DNA of 64,000 nt from Chitinophaga varians (GTDB taxonomy: Bacteria; Bacteroidota; Bacteroidia; Chitinophagales; Chitinophagaceae). The notes below the pieces were generated by a model. That model was not told the origin of the DNA. It ran no database searches and saw only the letters and a list, made by a program, of their open reading frames with translations. The stretch is from NCBI RefSeq assembly GCF_014529945.1, contig NZ_JACVFB010000003.1, positions 1,054,001 through 1,118,000 on the forward strand, in the 5' to 3' direction. Positions within the stretch are counted from its first letter, which is position 1. The number at the start of each line of letters is the position of its first letter. This document shows, one piece after another, positions 42,745 to 51,793 of the stretch. Both the position numbers and the translations under genes were made by a program.

Positions 42745-43740
42745 TTATTCTTCTTCGAGTTTCAGTTTGGACAGGTCCATACCGAAGTGCAGGCCTCTTT
42801 CGCCGAGCACTTGTTCGATTTCGCTGAGGGATTTCTGGCCGAAGTTTCTGAACTTCATCAGTTCTTCCTGTTCGTATTGTACCAGTTCGCTCAGAGAGTT
42901 GATTTTCGCTGCTTTCAGACAGTTGAATGCACGCACGCTCAGATCGAGATCTTCCAGTGGTGTTTTCAGGATCTTACGCAGTTGCAGTGTTTGTTCGTCC
43001 ACTACATCTTCTTTTTCAGCGTCTTTGGTATCAAAGCTGATGTTTTCATCGGTGATGATCATCAGGTGCTGAATGAGGATGCGGGAAGCCTGTTTTACTG
43101 CTTCTTCCGGATGGATGGTACCGTCTGTGACAACTTCCATGATGAGTTTTTCATAGTCGGTTTTTTGTTCCACACGGGTATTTTCTATGCTGTACTTTAC
43201 GTTTTTGATGGGCGTAAAGATAGAGTCGATAGCGATGTAGCCGAATACTGCATCTTTGGGTTTATTTTCCTCTGCTGGCACGTAACCGCGGCCTTTGCCG
43301 ATAGTCAGTTCGATATCCAGTTTGGCAGAAGGGTCCAGGGTGCAGATCAGCAGTTCCGGGTTCATGATCTGGAAAGCGCTGGTGGCTTTTTCGATCATAT
43401 CGGCACGGAATTCTGTTTTGCCTTTGATGGACAGGGTGATCTTTTCGTTCGTTACGTCGTTTTCAGCGATCTTCTTGAAACGAACCTGTTTCAGGTTCAG
43501 GATGATCTCTGTAACGTCTTCGGTAACACCTCTGAGTGTAGCGAATTCGTGATCGGCGCCTTCAATTTTTATACCCACAATGGCATAGCCCTCCAAAGAA
43601 GACAACAGTACGCGACGCAACGCATTACCGATAGTCACAGCATAACCTGGTTCTAATGGACGGAATTCGAATTGAGCTTCAAAGTCGGTAGACTTCTGCA
43701 ATACGATCTTATCAGGTTTCTGGAAATTTAAAATTGCCAT
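42745..43740 (-). CDS. rpoA: RNA polymerase alpha subunit
   Basis: The 331-residue alpha subunit has the dimerisation domain (FEFRPLEPGYAVTIGNALRRVLLSSLEGYAI) and a C-terminal domain with DLDLSVRAFNCLKAAKINSLSELV and NFGQKSLSEIEQVL, the helix-hairpin-helix motif that binds DNA upstream elements. It lies between rpsD and rplQ as usual; a short stem-loop precedes it. Confidence 0.98.
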   Translation of the reverse strand: MAILNFQKPDKIVLQKSTDFEAQFEFRPLEPGYAVTIGNALRRVLLSSLEGYAIVGIKIEGADHEFATLRGVTEDVTEIILNLKQVRFKKIAENDVTNEKITLSIKGKTEFRADMIEKATSAFQIMNPELLICTLDPSAKLDIELTIGKGRGYVPAEENKPKDAVFGYIAIDSIFTPIKNVKYSIENTRVEQKTDYEKLIMEVVTDGTIHPEEAVKQASRILIQHLMIITDENISFDTKDAEKEDVVDEQTLQLRKILKTPLEDLDLSVRAFNCLKAAKINSLSELVQYEQEELMKFRNFGQKSLSEIEQVLGERGLHFGMDLSKLKLEEE

Positions 43741-43773
43741 TGATATGATAGATTTATTAGTTTAAATATGAAG

Positions 43774-43801
43774 TTAGTCCATGGCAATAGCCATGGACTA
43801 A
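43774..43801 (-). repeat. Hairpin between rpsD and rpoA
   Basis: Perfect 12-bp stem TTAGTCCATGGC with a 4-base loop (TATT on the minus strand). No T-run follows, so it is not a usual terminator; it could limit read-through or mark an RNA cleavage site. Confidence 0.6.
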
Positions 43802-43807
43802 TATTTA

Positions 43808-44413
43808 TTACTTAGAGTACAATTCTACAATCAGTTGTTCCTTGATGTTTTCAGGAACGCTCTCTCTCTCAGGATAAGCAATGAATACGCCTTTCATTTC
43901 TTTTTCGTTCCAATCCAGCCAGCTGAATTTAGGATTCTTTCCACGAATAACGCTGGTCAGAGCGGTATTGTTGGCAGTTTTGTTTTTCAGGCTGATAACG
44001 TCACCTGGTTTCAGTTGGAAAGAAGGTGTGTTCACCACGATACCGTTAACGGTGATGTGTTTGTGGGATACCAGCTGACGGGCAGCAGGACGGGAAGGAG
44101 CGATACCCAGACGGAAAACGGTGTTGTCCAGACGTGCTTCCAGCAGTTTAATCAATACTTCACCGGCAACGCCCTTTCTGCGGGTAGCTTCATCGAACAG
44201 GTTGCGGAATTGTTTTTCCAGCAGGCCATAAGTGTATTTGGCTTTCTGTTTTTCTCTCAGCTGCAGTGCGTATTCGCCCAGTTGTTTACGTTTGCGGTTA
44301 GCACCGTGCTGACCCGGAGGGTTACTGTTTTTACCTAAGTATTTACCATTACCTAAGATAGGTTCGCCAAAAATTCTGGAAATTTTGGTCTTTGGGCCTG
44401 TATACCTTGCCAT
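43808..44413 (-). CDS. rpsD: 30S ribosomal protein S4
   Basis: The 201-residue S4 starts MARYTGPKTKISRIFGEPI and has the S4 RNA-binding domain (RLDNTVFRLGIAPSRPAARQLVSHKHITVNG). It starts 30S body assembly and represses its own operon in other bacteria. The Cys ligands of zinc-type S4 are absent. A long hairpin (44513-44548) lies upstream. Confidence 0.98.
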   Translation of the reverse strand: MARYTGPKTKISRIFGEPILGNGKYLGKNSNPPGQHGANRKRKQLGEYALQLREKQKAKYTYGLLEKQFRNLFDEATRRKGVAGEVLIKLLEARLDNTVFRLGIAPSRPAARQLVSHKHITVNGIVVNTPSFQLKPGDVISLKNKTANNTALTSVIRGKNPKFSWLDWNEKEMKGVFIAYPERESVPENIKEQLIVELYSK

Positions 44414-44512
44414 GATTTAAATATAAGTTAGATTTTTTAGTTAATGATGTATGCTCTTCAAAAAATCTGAAAACCTGATCATACACCCAATTATAAATAT
44501 AAATTACAAAGT

Positions 44513-44548
44513 CCAGATACCCAACTTCTGCTGAAGTCCGGTATCTGG
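44513..44548 (-). repeat. Hairpin between rpsK and rpsD
   Basis: CCAGATACC..GGTATCTGG with an inner ACTTC-TGCT-GAAGT stem, immediately after rpsK. No T-run follows on either strand. Confidence 0.6.
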
Positions 44549-44567
44549 AATCTGTTATGATAGCTGA

Positions 44568-44969
44568 CTATACTCTTCTTTTCTTGGGAGGACGGCAACC
44601 GTTGTGCGGTAAAGGCGTAACGTCTTTAATCATGCTCACTTCGATACCGGAGTTAGCGATAGCACGGATAGCGCTCTCACGACCTGCTCCTGGGCCTTTT
44701 ACAAATACATCTGCTCTTTTCAGACCGGCGTCCATAGCAACTTTAGCAGCATCTTGTGCAGCCAGCTGAGCGGCGTACGGAGTGTTCTTTTTAGAACCTC
44801 TGAAGCCCATTTTACCAGCAGAAGACCAGGAAATAACCTGACCATGCTTGTTGGTGATGCTCACAATAATGTTATTGAAGCTGGCGGAGATGTGTACGTC
44901 TCCGTAGTTGTCTACTTTTACTACCCTTTTTTTACTAGCAGCAGTTTTTGTATTATTTGCTTTTGCCAT
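44568..44969 (-). CDS. rpsK: 30S ribosomal protein S11
   Basis: The 133-residue S11 forms part of the mRNA exit cleft. A Lys-rich start precedes GDVHISASFNNIIVSITNKHGQVISWSSAGKMGFRGSKKNTPYAAQ and the conserved C-terminus MIKDVTPLPHNGCRPPKKRRV. A Gly-Cys in PHNGCRPP is usual. Confidence 0.98.
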   Translation of the reverse strand: MAKANNTKTAASKKRVVKVDNYGDVHISASFNNIIVSITNKHGQVISWSSAGKMGFRGSKKNTPYAAQLAAQDAAKVAMDAGLKRADVFVKGPGAGRESAIRAIANSGIEVSMIKDVTPLPHNGCRPPKKRRV

Positions 44970-45000
44970 AATGATTTAAATTCCAAATATGAAATTCCAG

Positions 45001-45061
45001 ATCCCAAATCTTCCGATCCTGTTGACATCGAAACCAAACCCCTCGTTTGGGAATTTGGGAT
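45001..45061. repeat. Palindrome between rpsM and rpsK
   Basis: ATCCCAAAT (45001-45009) mirrors ATTTGGGAT near 45053-45061, with an inner CCAAACCCCTCGTTTGG hairpin. Flanking sequence repeats TTCCAAAT/TTCCAAC. It resembles REP palindromes. Confidence 0.5.
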
Positions 45062-45080
45062 TCCAACCTGGGATTATTTA

Positions 45081-45461
45081 TTATTTCTTAGTTGCTTTTT
45101 TCTTACCAGCCACTGTCTTACGTTTACCTTTGCGGGTACGGCTGTTGGTACGTGTACGCTGACCTCTTACCGGTAAGCCTTTCCTGTGACGCAGACCACG
45201 GTAGCAAGCGATATCCAGCAGACGCTTGATATTCATTTGTACTTCAGAACGCAGTTGACCCTCTACCTTAAACTCGCCGTTGATAATGTTACGGATGGCA
45301 GCTTGTTCATCGTCATTCCAATCCTTCACTTTCTTGTTTACATCAATTTCCGCCTTGTTCAGGATATATTGGGCGGTAGAACGGCCTATACCAAAAATAT
45401 AGGTGAGGCCAATTTCTCCTCTTTTATTTTTAGGAAGATCTATACCGGCTATACGTGCCAT
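45081..45461 (-). CDS. rpsM: 30S ribosomal protein S13
   Basis: The 126-residue S13 starts MARIAGIDLPKNKRGEIGLTYIFGIG and ends with the basic GLPVRGQRTRTNSRTRKGKRKT tail that touches tRNA in the P site. It lies downstream of rpmJ, as in most bacteria. Confidence 0.98.
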   Translation of the reverse strand: MARIAGIDLPKNKRGEIGLTYIFGIGRSTAQYILNKAEIDVNKKVKDWNDDEQAAIRNIINGEFKVEGQLRSEVQMNIKRLLDIACYRGLRHRKGLPVRGQRTRTNSRTRKGKRKTVAGKKKATKK

Positions 45462-45519
45462 ATTTATATTTTAGATTTTATGATTCTGATTAAAAAATCA
45501 AATTCCGTGGGGGAACAGA

Positions 45520-45636
45520 TTATCCCTGACGTTGTTTGAAACGAGGGTTCTTTTTGTTGATCACCAACAGAACACCTTTTCTACGAACTATTTTACAATC
45601 CGCACTTCTTTTTTTGATTGCAGCTCTTACCTTCAT
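45520..45636 (-). CDS. rpmJ: 50S ribosomal protein L36, zinc-free form
   Basis: This 38-residue protein is easily missed because of its size. It starts MKVRAAIKKRSADCKIVRRK and ends PRFKQRQG. Zinc-binding L36 has Cys at 11, 14 and 27 and His at 33; here 11 is Ser, 14 Cys, 27 Asn and 33 Phe, so this is the C-minus type. It lies between infA and rpsM, the normal place. Confidence 0.96.
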   Translation of the reverse strand: MKVRAAIKKRSADCKIVRRKGVLLVINKKNPRFKQRQG

Positions 45637-45706
45637 GATGATTATTTTATAAAAGGTTATATTATTTGTTAATTTATCTGCCTTAATGCACGAATCCGGG
45701 TCCCGC

Positions 45707-45925
45707 CTATTTGTATCTGAAAATTATACGGCCCCTTGACAAATCGTATGGGCTCATCTCCACTCCCACCTTATCTCCTGGCAGAATGCGTATGTAGTGC
45801 ATTCTCATTTTTCCAGAAATGGTGGCCAGGATCTCGTGCCCATTTTCCAGTTTTACACGGAACATAGCGTTTGACAAGGCTTCTAATATAATTCCATCCT
45901 GTTTAATGAGTGCCTGTTTTGCCAT
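45707..45925 (-). CDS. infA: Translation initiation factor IF-1
   Basis: The 72-residue OB-fold protein blocks the A site during initiation. MAKQALIKQDGIILEALSNAMF and FRVKLENGHEILATISGKMRMHYIRILPGDKVGVEMSPYDLSRGRI are the classic sequence. It starts the infA-rpmJ-rpsM-rpsK-rpsD-rpoA-rplQ segment behind its own promoter. Confidence 0.98.
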   Translation of the reverse strand: MAKQALIKQDGIILEALSNAMFRVKLENGHEILATISGKMRMHYIRILPGDKVGVEMSPYDLSRGRIIFRYK

Positions 45926-45942
45926 AAAAATTTTTAGGACTG

Positions 45943-45974
45943 CAAAGATAGCATTTATCTTTTGAAATAGAAAA
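45943..45974 (-). promoter_or_regulatory. Promoter for infA and the alpha segment
   Basis: TTTT (45974-45971), a 20-base spacer and TATCTTTG (45950-45943) on the minus strand. It lies in the 148-base gap between map and infA, 17 bases before the infA ATG. Confidence 0.55.
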
Positions 45975-46073
45975 ATTTCCCTTAATTATTATTAATATTG
46001 CCGATCCGGTCATTAATGCCTGTCTGTCGCTATATAAAACCCCTTCACTACTAATCAAATACACTAACAGATA

Positions 46074-46874
46074 TTAGTAATTTGTATTCAGCTCCGGGTT
46101 GTTTTTCTCCGCTTTTTCGATTTCTGTGAAGGAAGACAAGATATCGGGCTTGCCTTTTCCTACCGCTACGGTGTGTTCAAAGTGAACAGACGGACTTCTG
46201 TCGCGGGTAACCACGGTCCAGCCGTCTTCCAGGTATTCCACGTCCTTGGTACGGAGGTTGATCATCGGTTCGATGGCGATGACCAGTCCTTCTTTGATCA
46301 CCGGACCGCTACCGCGTTTGCCATAGTTAGGCACCTGCGGATCTTCATGGAGATGGCGTCCCAAGCCATGCCCTACCAGTTCCCTTACTACGCCGTAACC
46401 GCGTTCTTTTTCGGTATATTCCTGAATGGCATAGGAGATATCCCCGATACGGTTGCCGATAACGGCTTTTTCAATGCCTTTATAGAGAGAAGCTTTGGTA
46501 GCAGCCATGAGGCGGCGCACATTCTCCGGCACGTTACCGATAGCGAAAGTATAGGCGCTGTCAGCATGGAAACCGTTCATATACACGCCTACGTCCACCG
46601 TGAGGATATCACCGTCTTTCAGCACATGTTTGTTGGGAATACCATGCACCACTGCCTCGTTCACCGAAATGCAGCAGGCGTTGGGGAAACCTTTATAGTT
46701 TTTAAACGAAGGCACGGCTCCGTTTTCCACGATAAATTTATCCGCCACCGCGTCCACGTCGAGTGTCGTCATCCCTGGTTTGAGGGCTTTCGCCACTTCT
46801 GCCAGGGCAGCGCTGAGGAGGAGGGCACTTTTACGGATCAGCTCTATTTCTTCCTTCGTCTTATAGTGAATCAT
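46074..46874 (-). CDS. map: Type I methionine aminopeptidase
   Basis: It removes N-terminal methionine. The 266-residue protein has the metal ligands: Asp in TVDVGVYMNGFHADSAYTF, His in ELVGHGLGRHLHEDP, Glu in VIAIEPMI and Glu in RDRSPSVHFEHTVAV. It follows secY, a usual order, but a terminator-like hairpin (46928-46973) separates the two. Confidence 0.97.
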   Translation of the reverse strand: MIHYKTKEEIELIRKSALLLSAALAEVAKALKPGMTTLDVDAVADKFIVENGAVPSFKNYKGFPNACCISVNEAVVHGIPNKHVLKDGDILTVDVGVYMNGFHADSAYTFAIGNVPENVRRLMAATKASLYKGIEKAVIGNRIGDISYAIQEYTEKERGYGVVRELVGHGLGRHLHEDPQVPNYGKRGSGPVIKEGLVIAIEPMINLRTKDVEYLEDGWTVVTRDRSPSVHFEHTVAVGKGKPDILSSFTEIEKAEKNNPELNTNY

Positions 46875-46927
46875 CTTTCGTAAACTTTTAGCGGTCCAGC
46901 CCTTTTAAGGGGGCGTTTGACGGCCTT

Positions 46928-46973
46928 AACAAAATATAATAGCCACCAAAGCGTAAAAGCTCTTGTGGCTATT
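46928..46973 (-). terminator. Terminator-like hairpin between secY and map
   Basis: AATAGCCAC (46973-46965) pairs with GTGGCTATT (46946-46938) on the minus strand, with an inner AGC-rich stem, followed by ATATTTTG. It may partly end the spc segment. Confidence 0.55.
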
Positions 46974-47024
46974 TTATTGCGTTTGTCGCGTCAGGCGCCG
47001 GAGCGCACCGGGCGAACAATCATT

Positions 47025-48365
47025 TTAAGCATTAGCCGGGGCAGTTCTGCCCTTGATGCGGCCGGTGCTCATGAGGCCATCGTAGTGGCGCATCAGGAGC
47101 TGGCTTTCGATCTGTTGTAGCGTATCCAGGATAACCCCTACCATGATGAGGAGGGACGTACCACCGAAGAAGGTGGCGAAGTTGCTGTTGATCTTGAAGG
47201 CAGCTGCCAGACCAGGCATAATACCCACGAGTGCCAGGAAAAATGCTCCCGGGAGGGTAATGCGGTCCATTACAGCACCGATGTAATCAGCAGTCGCTTT
47301 ACCGGGTTTAACACCGGGAACGAAGCCATTGTTGCGTTTCATTTCATCCGCCATCTGAGTGGGGTTGAAGATCAGCGCAGTATAGAAATAAGTAAATACA
47401 ATCACGAGAACAGCGTAGATCAGGTTGTACCAGCCATTAGTGTGGTCACTGAAGATACGAACGAAACCGGAAGCGCTTTCAGAGCTGGTAGCGAAACCGA
47501 TGGCCGTAGCAGGGATGAACATAATAGCCTGGGCAAAGATGATCGGCATTACACCGGCAGCATTCACCTTGAGGGGAATGAACTGGCGAACCCCGCCGTA
47601 TTGTTTGTTGCCCACAATACGTTTTGCGTAGTTAACAGGAATTTTCCGGGTACCCTGAACGAGCAGGATAAGGCCCACGGTGATCATGATAAACACCGCG
47701 ATTTCGATCAGGAAGAGGATCGGACCGCCGGAGCCGGCCACTTTAGAGGAGAATTCCCCGATCAGGGCTTGTGGGAGGCGGGCGAGGATGCCCATCATGA
47801 TGATAATGGAAGTACCGTTACCAATACCTTTATCTGTGATCTTTTCACCGAGCCACATCACGAACAGGGTACCTGCTGTGAGGACGATAGTGGTAGAGAG
47901 CCAGAAGAAGAAGGTTCCGTATTCTGGAATAATAGCGCCACCTGACTGATTACGGAGATAAGCTACGTAAGCACTTGCCTGGAATCCGGTTACCACCACC
48001 GTAAGTATACGGGTATACTGGTTGATTTTTTTGCGGCCGCTTTCACCTTCCTTCTGTAATTTCTGGAAATAAGGTACTGCTATGGTCAGCAACTGAATAG
48101 CAATGGAGGCGGAGATGTAGGGCATGATACCCAACGCAAAAATGGAGGCCCTTGAAAACGATCCGCCGGCAAACATGTTTACCAGCCCCAGAATGCCCTG
48201 GTTAGAATTTTTTTCAAAGTTGCTGAGCGCGTTTGCATCAATACCGGGCAAGGCTATATAGGATCCAACACGGTAAATGAGGACCAGGAGCAGGGTAGTT
48301 AAGATGCGATTACGCAGGTCCTCGATACTCCAGATATTCTTAATCGTTTCGATAAATTTCTTCAC
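47025..48365 (-). CDS. secY: Protein translocase subunit SecY
   Basis: The 446-residue channel protein has ten helices. Hallmarks are IWSIEDLRNRILTTLLLVLIYRVGSYIALPGID at the N-terminus, the plug region (FAGGSFSRASIFALGIMPYISASI), the GNGTSIIIMMGI segment and the C-terminal LLMRHYDGL..GRIKGR. It inserts and exports proteins with SecE/SecG. Confidence 0.98.
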   Translation of the reverse strand: MKKFIETIKNIWSIEDLRNRILTTLLLVLIYRVGSYIALPGIDANALSNFEKNSNQGILGLVNMFAGGSFSRASIFALGIMPYISASIAIQLLTIAVPYFQKLQKEGESGRKKINQYTRILTVVVTGFQASAYVAYLRNQSGGAIIPEYGTFFFWLSTTIVLTAGTLFVMWLGEKITDKGIGNGTSIIIMMGILARLPQALIGEFSSKVAGSGGPILFLIEIAVFIMITVGLILLVQGTRKIPVNYAKRIVGNKQYGGVRQFIPLKVNAAGVMPIIFAQAIMFIPATAIGFATSSESASGFVRIFSDHTNGWYNLIYAVLVIVFTYFYTALIFNPTQMADEMKRNNGFVPGVKPGKATADYIGAVMDRITLPGAFFLALVGIMPGLAAAFKINSNFATFFGGTSLLIMVGVILDTLQQIESQLLMRHYDGLMSTGRIKGRTAPANA

Positions 48366-48443
48366 AGGAAGATAAAGGTTTAATAGCGCTATTAAATATG
48401 AAAAGACGCACTACTCCGTAGGCGTCTCCTCAGTCGTAAAGTC

Positions 48444-48890
48444 TTATACCAGTTCTACTGATCCACCTGTTGATTCGATGGCCTGTTTAGCTTTTTCGCT
48501 GATAGCGTTTACTTTAACAGTCACCTTGGATTTCAGTTCACCGTTAGCCAGAATTTTCACTTTAGCTGTCCGGTTCACCAGGCCGTTCATGTACAGGTTT
48601 TCGAGGTTGAATTCCTGCAGGCCATATTTTTCAACTAAGTGGTCAATCTGACCCAGGTTGAAGATGGTGTATTCCTCACGGTTGTTGTTTTTGAAACCGC
48701 GTTTAGGCATACGGCGCTGGATTGGCATCTGGCCACCTTCAAAGCCTCTTTTGCTGGCGTAACCGGCGCGTTGCTGGATACCTTTGTTACCTTTTGTAGA
48801 AGTACCACCTTTACCGGAAGCCTCACCACGTCCGAGACGTTTTTCTTTATGTACGGCGCCTTTAGCAGGCTTTAATGAATGCAGATTCAT
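48444..48890 (-). CDS. rplO: 50S ribosomal protein L15
   Basis: The 148-residue L15 starts MNLHSLKPAKGAVHKEKRLGRGEASGKGGTSTKGNKGI, the Gly/Lys-rich extension that lies across 23S rRNA, and ends with the globular KAKQAIESTGGSVELV. Confidence 0.97.
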   Translation of the reverse strand: MNLHSLKPAKGAVHKEKRLGRGEASGKGGTSTKGNKGIQQRAGYASKRGFEGGQMPIQRRMPKRGFKNNNREEYTIFNLGQIDHLVEKYGLQEFNLENLYMNGLVNRTAKVKILANGELKSKVTVKVNAISEKAKQAIESTGGSVELV

Positions 48891-49019
48891 AATTTAATTG
48901 TTTTTACTTACGCGGAAATTAACCGCTCGCATGTAATTGTAAAAAGTATGACTTTGTAAAGTTACAAATGTAAAAGTAAGATTATCAGTAGACAATCCCA
49001 CAGCAGTGTTACTTAATTA

Positions 49020-49205
49020 TTAAGCGTTAACTGTCTCTACTTTTACCAGATGATCCACTTTACGAACCATTCCCAGGACCTGAGGAGTAGCTTCTACTTC
49101 AACAGTAGCGTTCATTTTAGTCAGGCCCAGTGCCTTCAAGGTCAGTTTCTGCCTTTCAGGACGGTCAATACCACTTTTCACTTGAGTGATCTTAATCTTT
49201 GCCAT
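49020..49205 (-). CDS. rpmD: 50S ribosomal protein L30
   Basis: The 61-residue protein starts MAKIKITQVKSGIDRPERQK and has LKALGLTKMNATVEV and VRKVDHLVKVE, the whole L30 fold. Confidence 0.95.
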   Translation of the reverse strand: MAKIKITQVKSGIDRPERQKLTLKALGLTKMNATVEVEATPQVLGMVRKVDHLVKVETVNA

Positions 49206-49306
49206 AAATCCCTATCCGCTGAAGGCGGAGTAATTTAATTGTTAATAATGAGTGTCAATATATCCCGGAGGTATATGTTTCACCGGATAATCGCCTCGAG
49301 AGGAAA

Positions 49307-49825
49307 TTAACCGTTGAAAACTTTCTTCAGGGAAACAGTTCTGGTTCTGGCTACGCTGATTGGTTCGCGCAGCAGGCCCAGTGCTTTGAAAGTAGCTTTC
49401 ACCACGTTGTGAGGGTTGGCAGAACCCAGGGATTTAGCCAGTACGTCAGTAACGCCTGCGCTTTCCAGTACTGCACGCATAGAACCACCCGCGATCACAC
49501 CGGTACCGTGAGCAGCCGGTTTGATCAATACTTTGGCAGCACCTTCTTTCGCGAACTGGTCGTGAGGAATAGTACCGTGCATAACCGGAACCTTGATCAG
49601 GTTCTTTTTAGCATCGTCGATACCTTTGGTGATAGCCTGCTGTACTTCTTTAGCTTTACCAAGGCCATGACCTACCACGCCGTTTTCATTACCTACTACT
49701 ACCAGTGCGGAGAAACTGAAAGTACGACCGCCTTTGGTGGTTTTGGTAACACGGTTGATCGCCACTACTTTCTCTTTCAGCTCCAGATCACCGGCCTTTA
49801 CTTTATTGAATGAATTCTTTGCCAT
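49307..49825 (-). CDS. rpsE: 30S ribosomal protein S5
   Basis: The 172-residue S5 has the double-stranded RNA-binding domain (LKEKVVAINRVTKTTKGGRTFSFSALVVVGNENGVVGHGLGKA) and the second domain with AAHGTGVIAGGSMRAVLESAGVTDVLAKSLGS. It affects decoding accuracy. Confidence 0.98.
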   Translation of the reverse strand: MAKNSFNKVKAGDLELKEKVVAINRVTKTTKGGRTFSFSALVVVGNENGVVGHGLGKAKEVQQAITKGIDDAKKNLIKVPVMHGTIPHDQFAKEGAAKVLIKPAAHGTGVIAGGSMRAVLESAGVTDVLAKSLGSANPHNVVKATFKALGLLREPISVARTRTVSLKKVFNG

Positions 49826-49876
49826 TTTATTTTATAAGAATTACTTGTTCAGAATGATAAAATTAGGACCCAGGAA

Positions 49877-50230
49877 TTAAAACTGGAGACCACCTTCTCT
49901 TGCTCCGTCAGCTACACTTTTAATGCGGCCATGGTATAAGTACCCGCTTCTGTCGAAAACACAAGTGGTGAGGCCTAAAGCGGTGGCTTTCTGAGCCAGG
50001 GCCATACCTACCAGTTTGGATTTCTCGGATTTGGTACCGGATTGCGCTTTGATATCTTTATCACGGGAAGAAGCGGATGCCAGGGTAGTACCGTTGGTAT
50101 CATCGATCAGCTGTACGTAGATATCGCTGTTGCTGCGAAATACAGATAATCTTGGTGTTTTGGCAGTACCGGAGATCTTTTTACGGATGCGGTAGCGGAT
50201 CTTTTCCCTTCTGCTAACTTTTGTGCTCAT
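49877..50230 (-). CDS. rplR: 50S ribosomal protein L18
   Basis: The 117-residue 5S rRNA-binding protein shows RLSVFRSNSDIYVQLIDDTNGTTLASASS and the C-terminal CVFDRSGYLYHGRIKSVADGAREGGL. Arg/Lys-rich N-terminal tail. Confidence 0.97.
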   Translation of the reverse strand: MSTKVSRREKIRYRIRKKISGTAKTPRLSVFRSNSDIYVQLIDDTNGTTLASASSRDKDIKAQSGTKSEKSKLVGMALAQKATALGLTTCVFDRSGYLYHGRIKSVADGAREGGLQF

Positions 50231-50312
50231 TGTGAGTTTTATTTATTATCCCGATGCTGCCGGGATATGTTAAAACCAGCTAACCAGCCGGAGCTGATTA
50301 GCCAGTTAAAAA

Positions 50313-50867
50313 TTATTTACCTGCTGACTTACCAGCTTTCTTACGAACCACTTCATCGCTGTAGCGAACACCTTTACCTTTGTAAGGCTCTGGTTTACGC
50401 AGGCTGCGGATTTTAGCCGCTACCTGACCCAGCAACTGATTATCGGAACCTTCCAGCATAATTTTAGGGTTCTGACCTTTTTCAGTCAGGGTAGCCACTT
50501 TCAATTCTTTTGGAATTTCGATCACGATGTTGTGGGAGTAACCCAGAGACAGGTCCAGCAGCTGACCGTTGTTAGCAGCTTTGTAACCCACACCAACCAG
50601 TTCGAGTTGTTTTTTGAATCCTTCAGTAACACCAGTCACCATGTTAGCGATCAGTGCGCGGGTCAGACCGTGCAGTGCTTTGTGGCGGATCTGATCTGTA
50701 GGACGAATTACAGTCAATACTCCGTCTTTCACTTCTACTTTCAGGTCTCTGTCGATGGATCTTTTCAGTTCACCTTTAGGACCTTTTACAGTAACTTCAT
50801 TAGCCGGAGAAACGGTGATGGTAACACCGCTGGCCAATTTGATAGGAGCTTTACCTATACGTGACAT
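50313..50867 (-). CDS. rplF: 50S ribosomal protein L6
   Basis: The 184-residue L6 has two similar domains: MSRIGKAPIKLASGVTITVS at the start and the diagnostic EPYKGKGVRYSDEVVRKKAGKSAGK at the end. It contacts the sarcin-ricin region. Confidence 0.98.
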   Translation of the reverse strand: MSRIGKAPIKLASGVTITVSPANEVTVKGPKGELKRSIDRDLKVEVKDGVLTVIRPTDQIRHKALHGLTRALIANMVTGVTEGFKKQLELVGVGYKAANNGQLLDLSLGYSHNIVIEIPKELKVATLTEKGQNPKIMLEGSDNQLLGQVAAKIRSLRKPEPYKGKGVRYSDEVVRKKAGKSAGK

Positions 50868-50995
50868 AACTTGAGTTTAAGTATATTTTTGATAGTTGTT
50901 TCTGCAGTTATCCGTGTTCAGCGCCGTATAGAAAGCTTAATTGTCAGATAACCGTTTGGGCTTACCGGGACCGGAAGTCCCTGTAAGCCAATATA

Positions 50996-51394
50996 TTAAT
51001 AAACGTAGCAAACTACTTCGCCGCCTACGTTCTGAGCTTTAGCTTCTTTGTCGGTCATTACGCCTTTAGAAGTGGAGATGATAGCCACGCCGAGCCCGTT
51101 TTTAACACGCTTAAACTCTTCAGGTTTAGCGTACTGACGCAGGCCTGGACGGCTGATGCGTTGCAGTTCTTTAATAGCGGGTTCTTTAGTCTGAGGATCA
51201 TATTTCAGGGCTATTTTGATAACACCTTGTTTGTTGTCCTCTTCGAATTTGTACTTCAGGATATAACCTTTGTCGTACAGAATTTCTGTAATGCGTTTTT
51301 TCAGCTTGGAAGCCGGGATTTCCACGATCCTGTGGGTGGCCATTTGCGCGTTCCGGATTCTAGTCAGGAAGTCTGCTATTGGATCAGTAACCAT
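50996..51394 (-). CDS. rpsH: 30S ribosomal protein S8
   Basis: The 132-residue S8 starts MVTDPIADFLTRIRNAQMATHRIVEIPASKLKK and ends GVMTDKEAKAQNVGGEVVCYVY with the conserved STSKGVMTDKEA RNA-binding segment. Confidence 0.98.
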   Translation of the reverse strand: MVTDPIADFLTRIRNAQMATHRIVEIPASKLKKRITEILYDKGYILKYKFEEDNKQGVIKIALKYDPQTKEPAIKELQRISRPGLRQYAKPEEFKRVKNGLGVAIISTSKGVMTDKEAKAQNVGGEVVCYVY

Positions 51395-51503
51395 TGTTTA
51401 AATAGTTTGAATAATGTTTACAATGCGATATCCAATCGAAAAAGATGGGAATCAAATAACTTTTTTTATTTCAATATTTAAATAATTAAATATTGAAATG
51501 GAA

Positions 51504-51773
51504 TTACCAGCTGGCTTTAGTTACACCAGGGATTTTGCCTGCGAGAGCCAGGTCGCGGAACATGTTCCTGCAGAGGCCGAAGTGACGCATGTATCCTTTA
51601 GGACGACCGGTCAGCTGGCATCTGTTTTTCAGACGAACAGGAGAAGCGTTTTTAGGAAGTTGATCCAGTGCAGCGTAGTCACCGGCAGCTTTCAGGGCAG
51701 CGCGCTTTTCAGCGAATCTTGCTACCATGGCTTCTCTTTTCCTTTGTCTGGCTTTTACGGATTCTTTTGCCAT
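51504..51773 (-). CDS. rpsN: 30S ribosomal protein S14, zinc-free form
   Basis: The 89-residue S14 is of the long C-minus type: MAKESVKARQRKREAMVARFAEKR at the start, PVRLKNRCQLTGRPKGYMRHFGLCRNMFRDLALAGKIPGVTKASW at the end, without the CxxC..CxxC zinc ligands of the short form. Confidence 0.97.
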   Translation of the reverse strand: MAKESVKARQRKREAMVARFAEKRAALKAAGDYAALDQLPKNASPVRLKNRCQLTGRPKGYMRHFGLCRNMFRDLALAGKIPGVTKASW

Positions 51774-51793
51774 AATTATATTATCGTTTCAAT

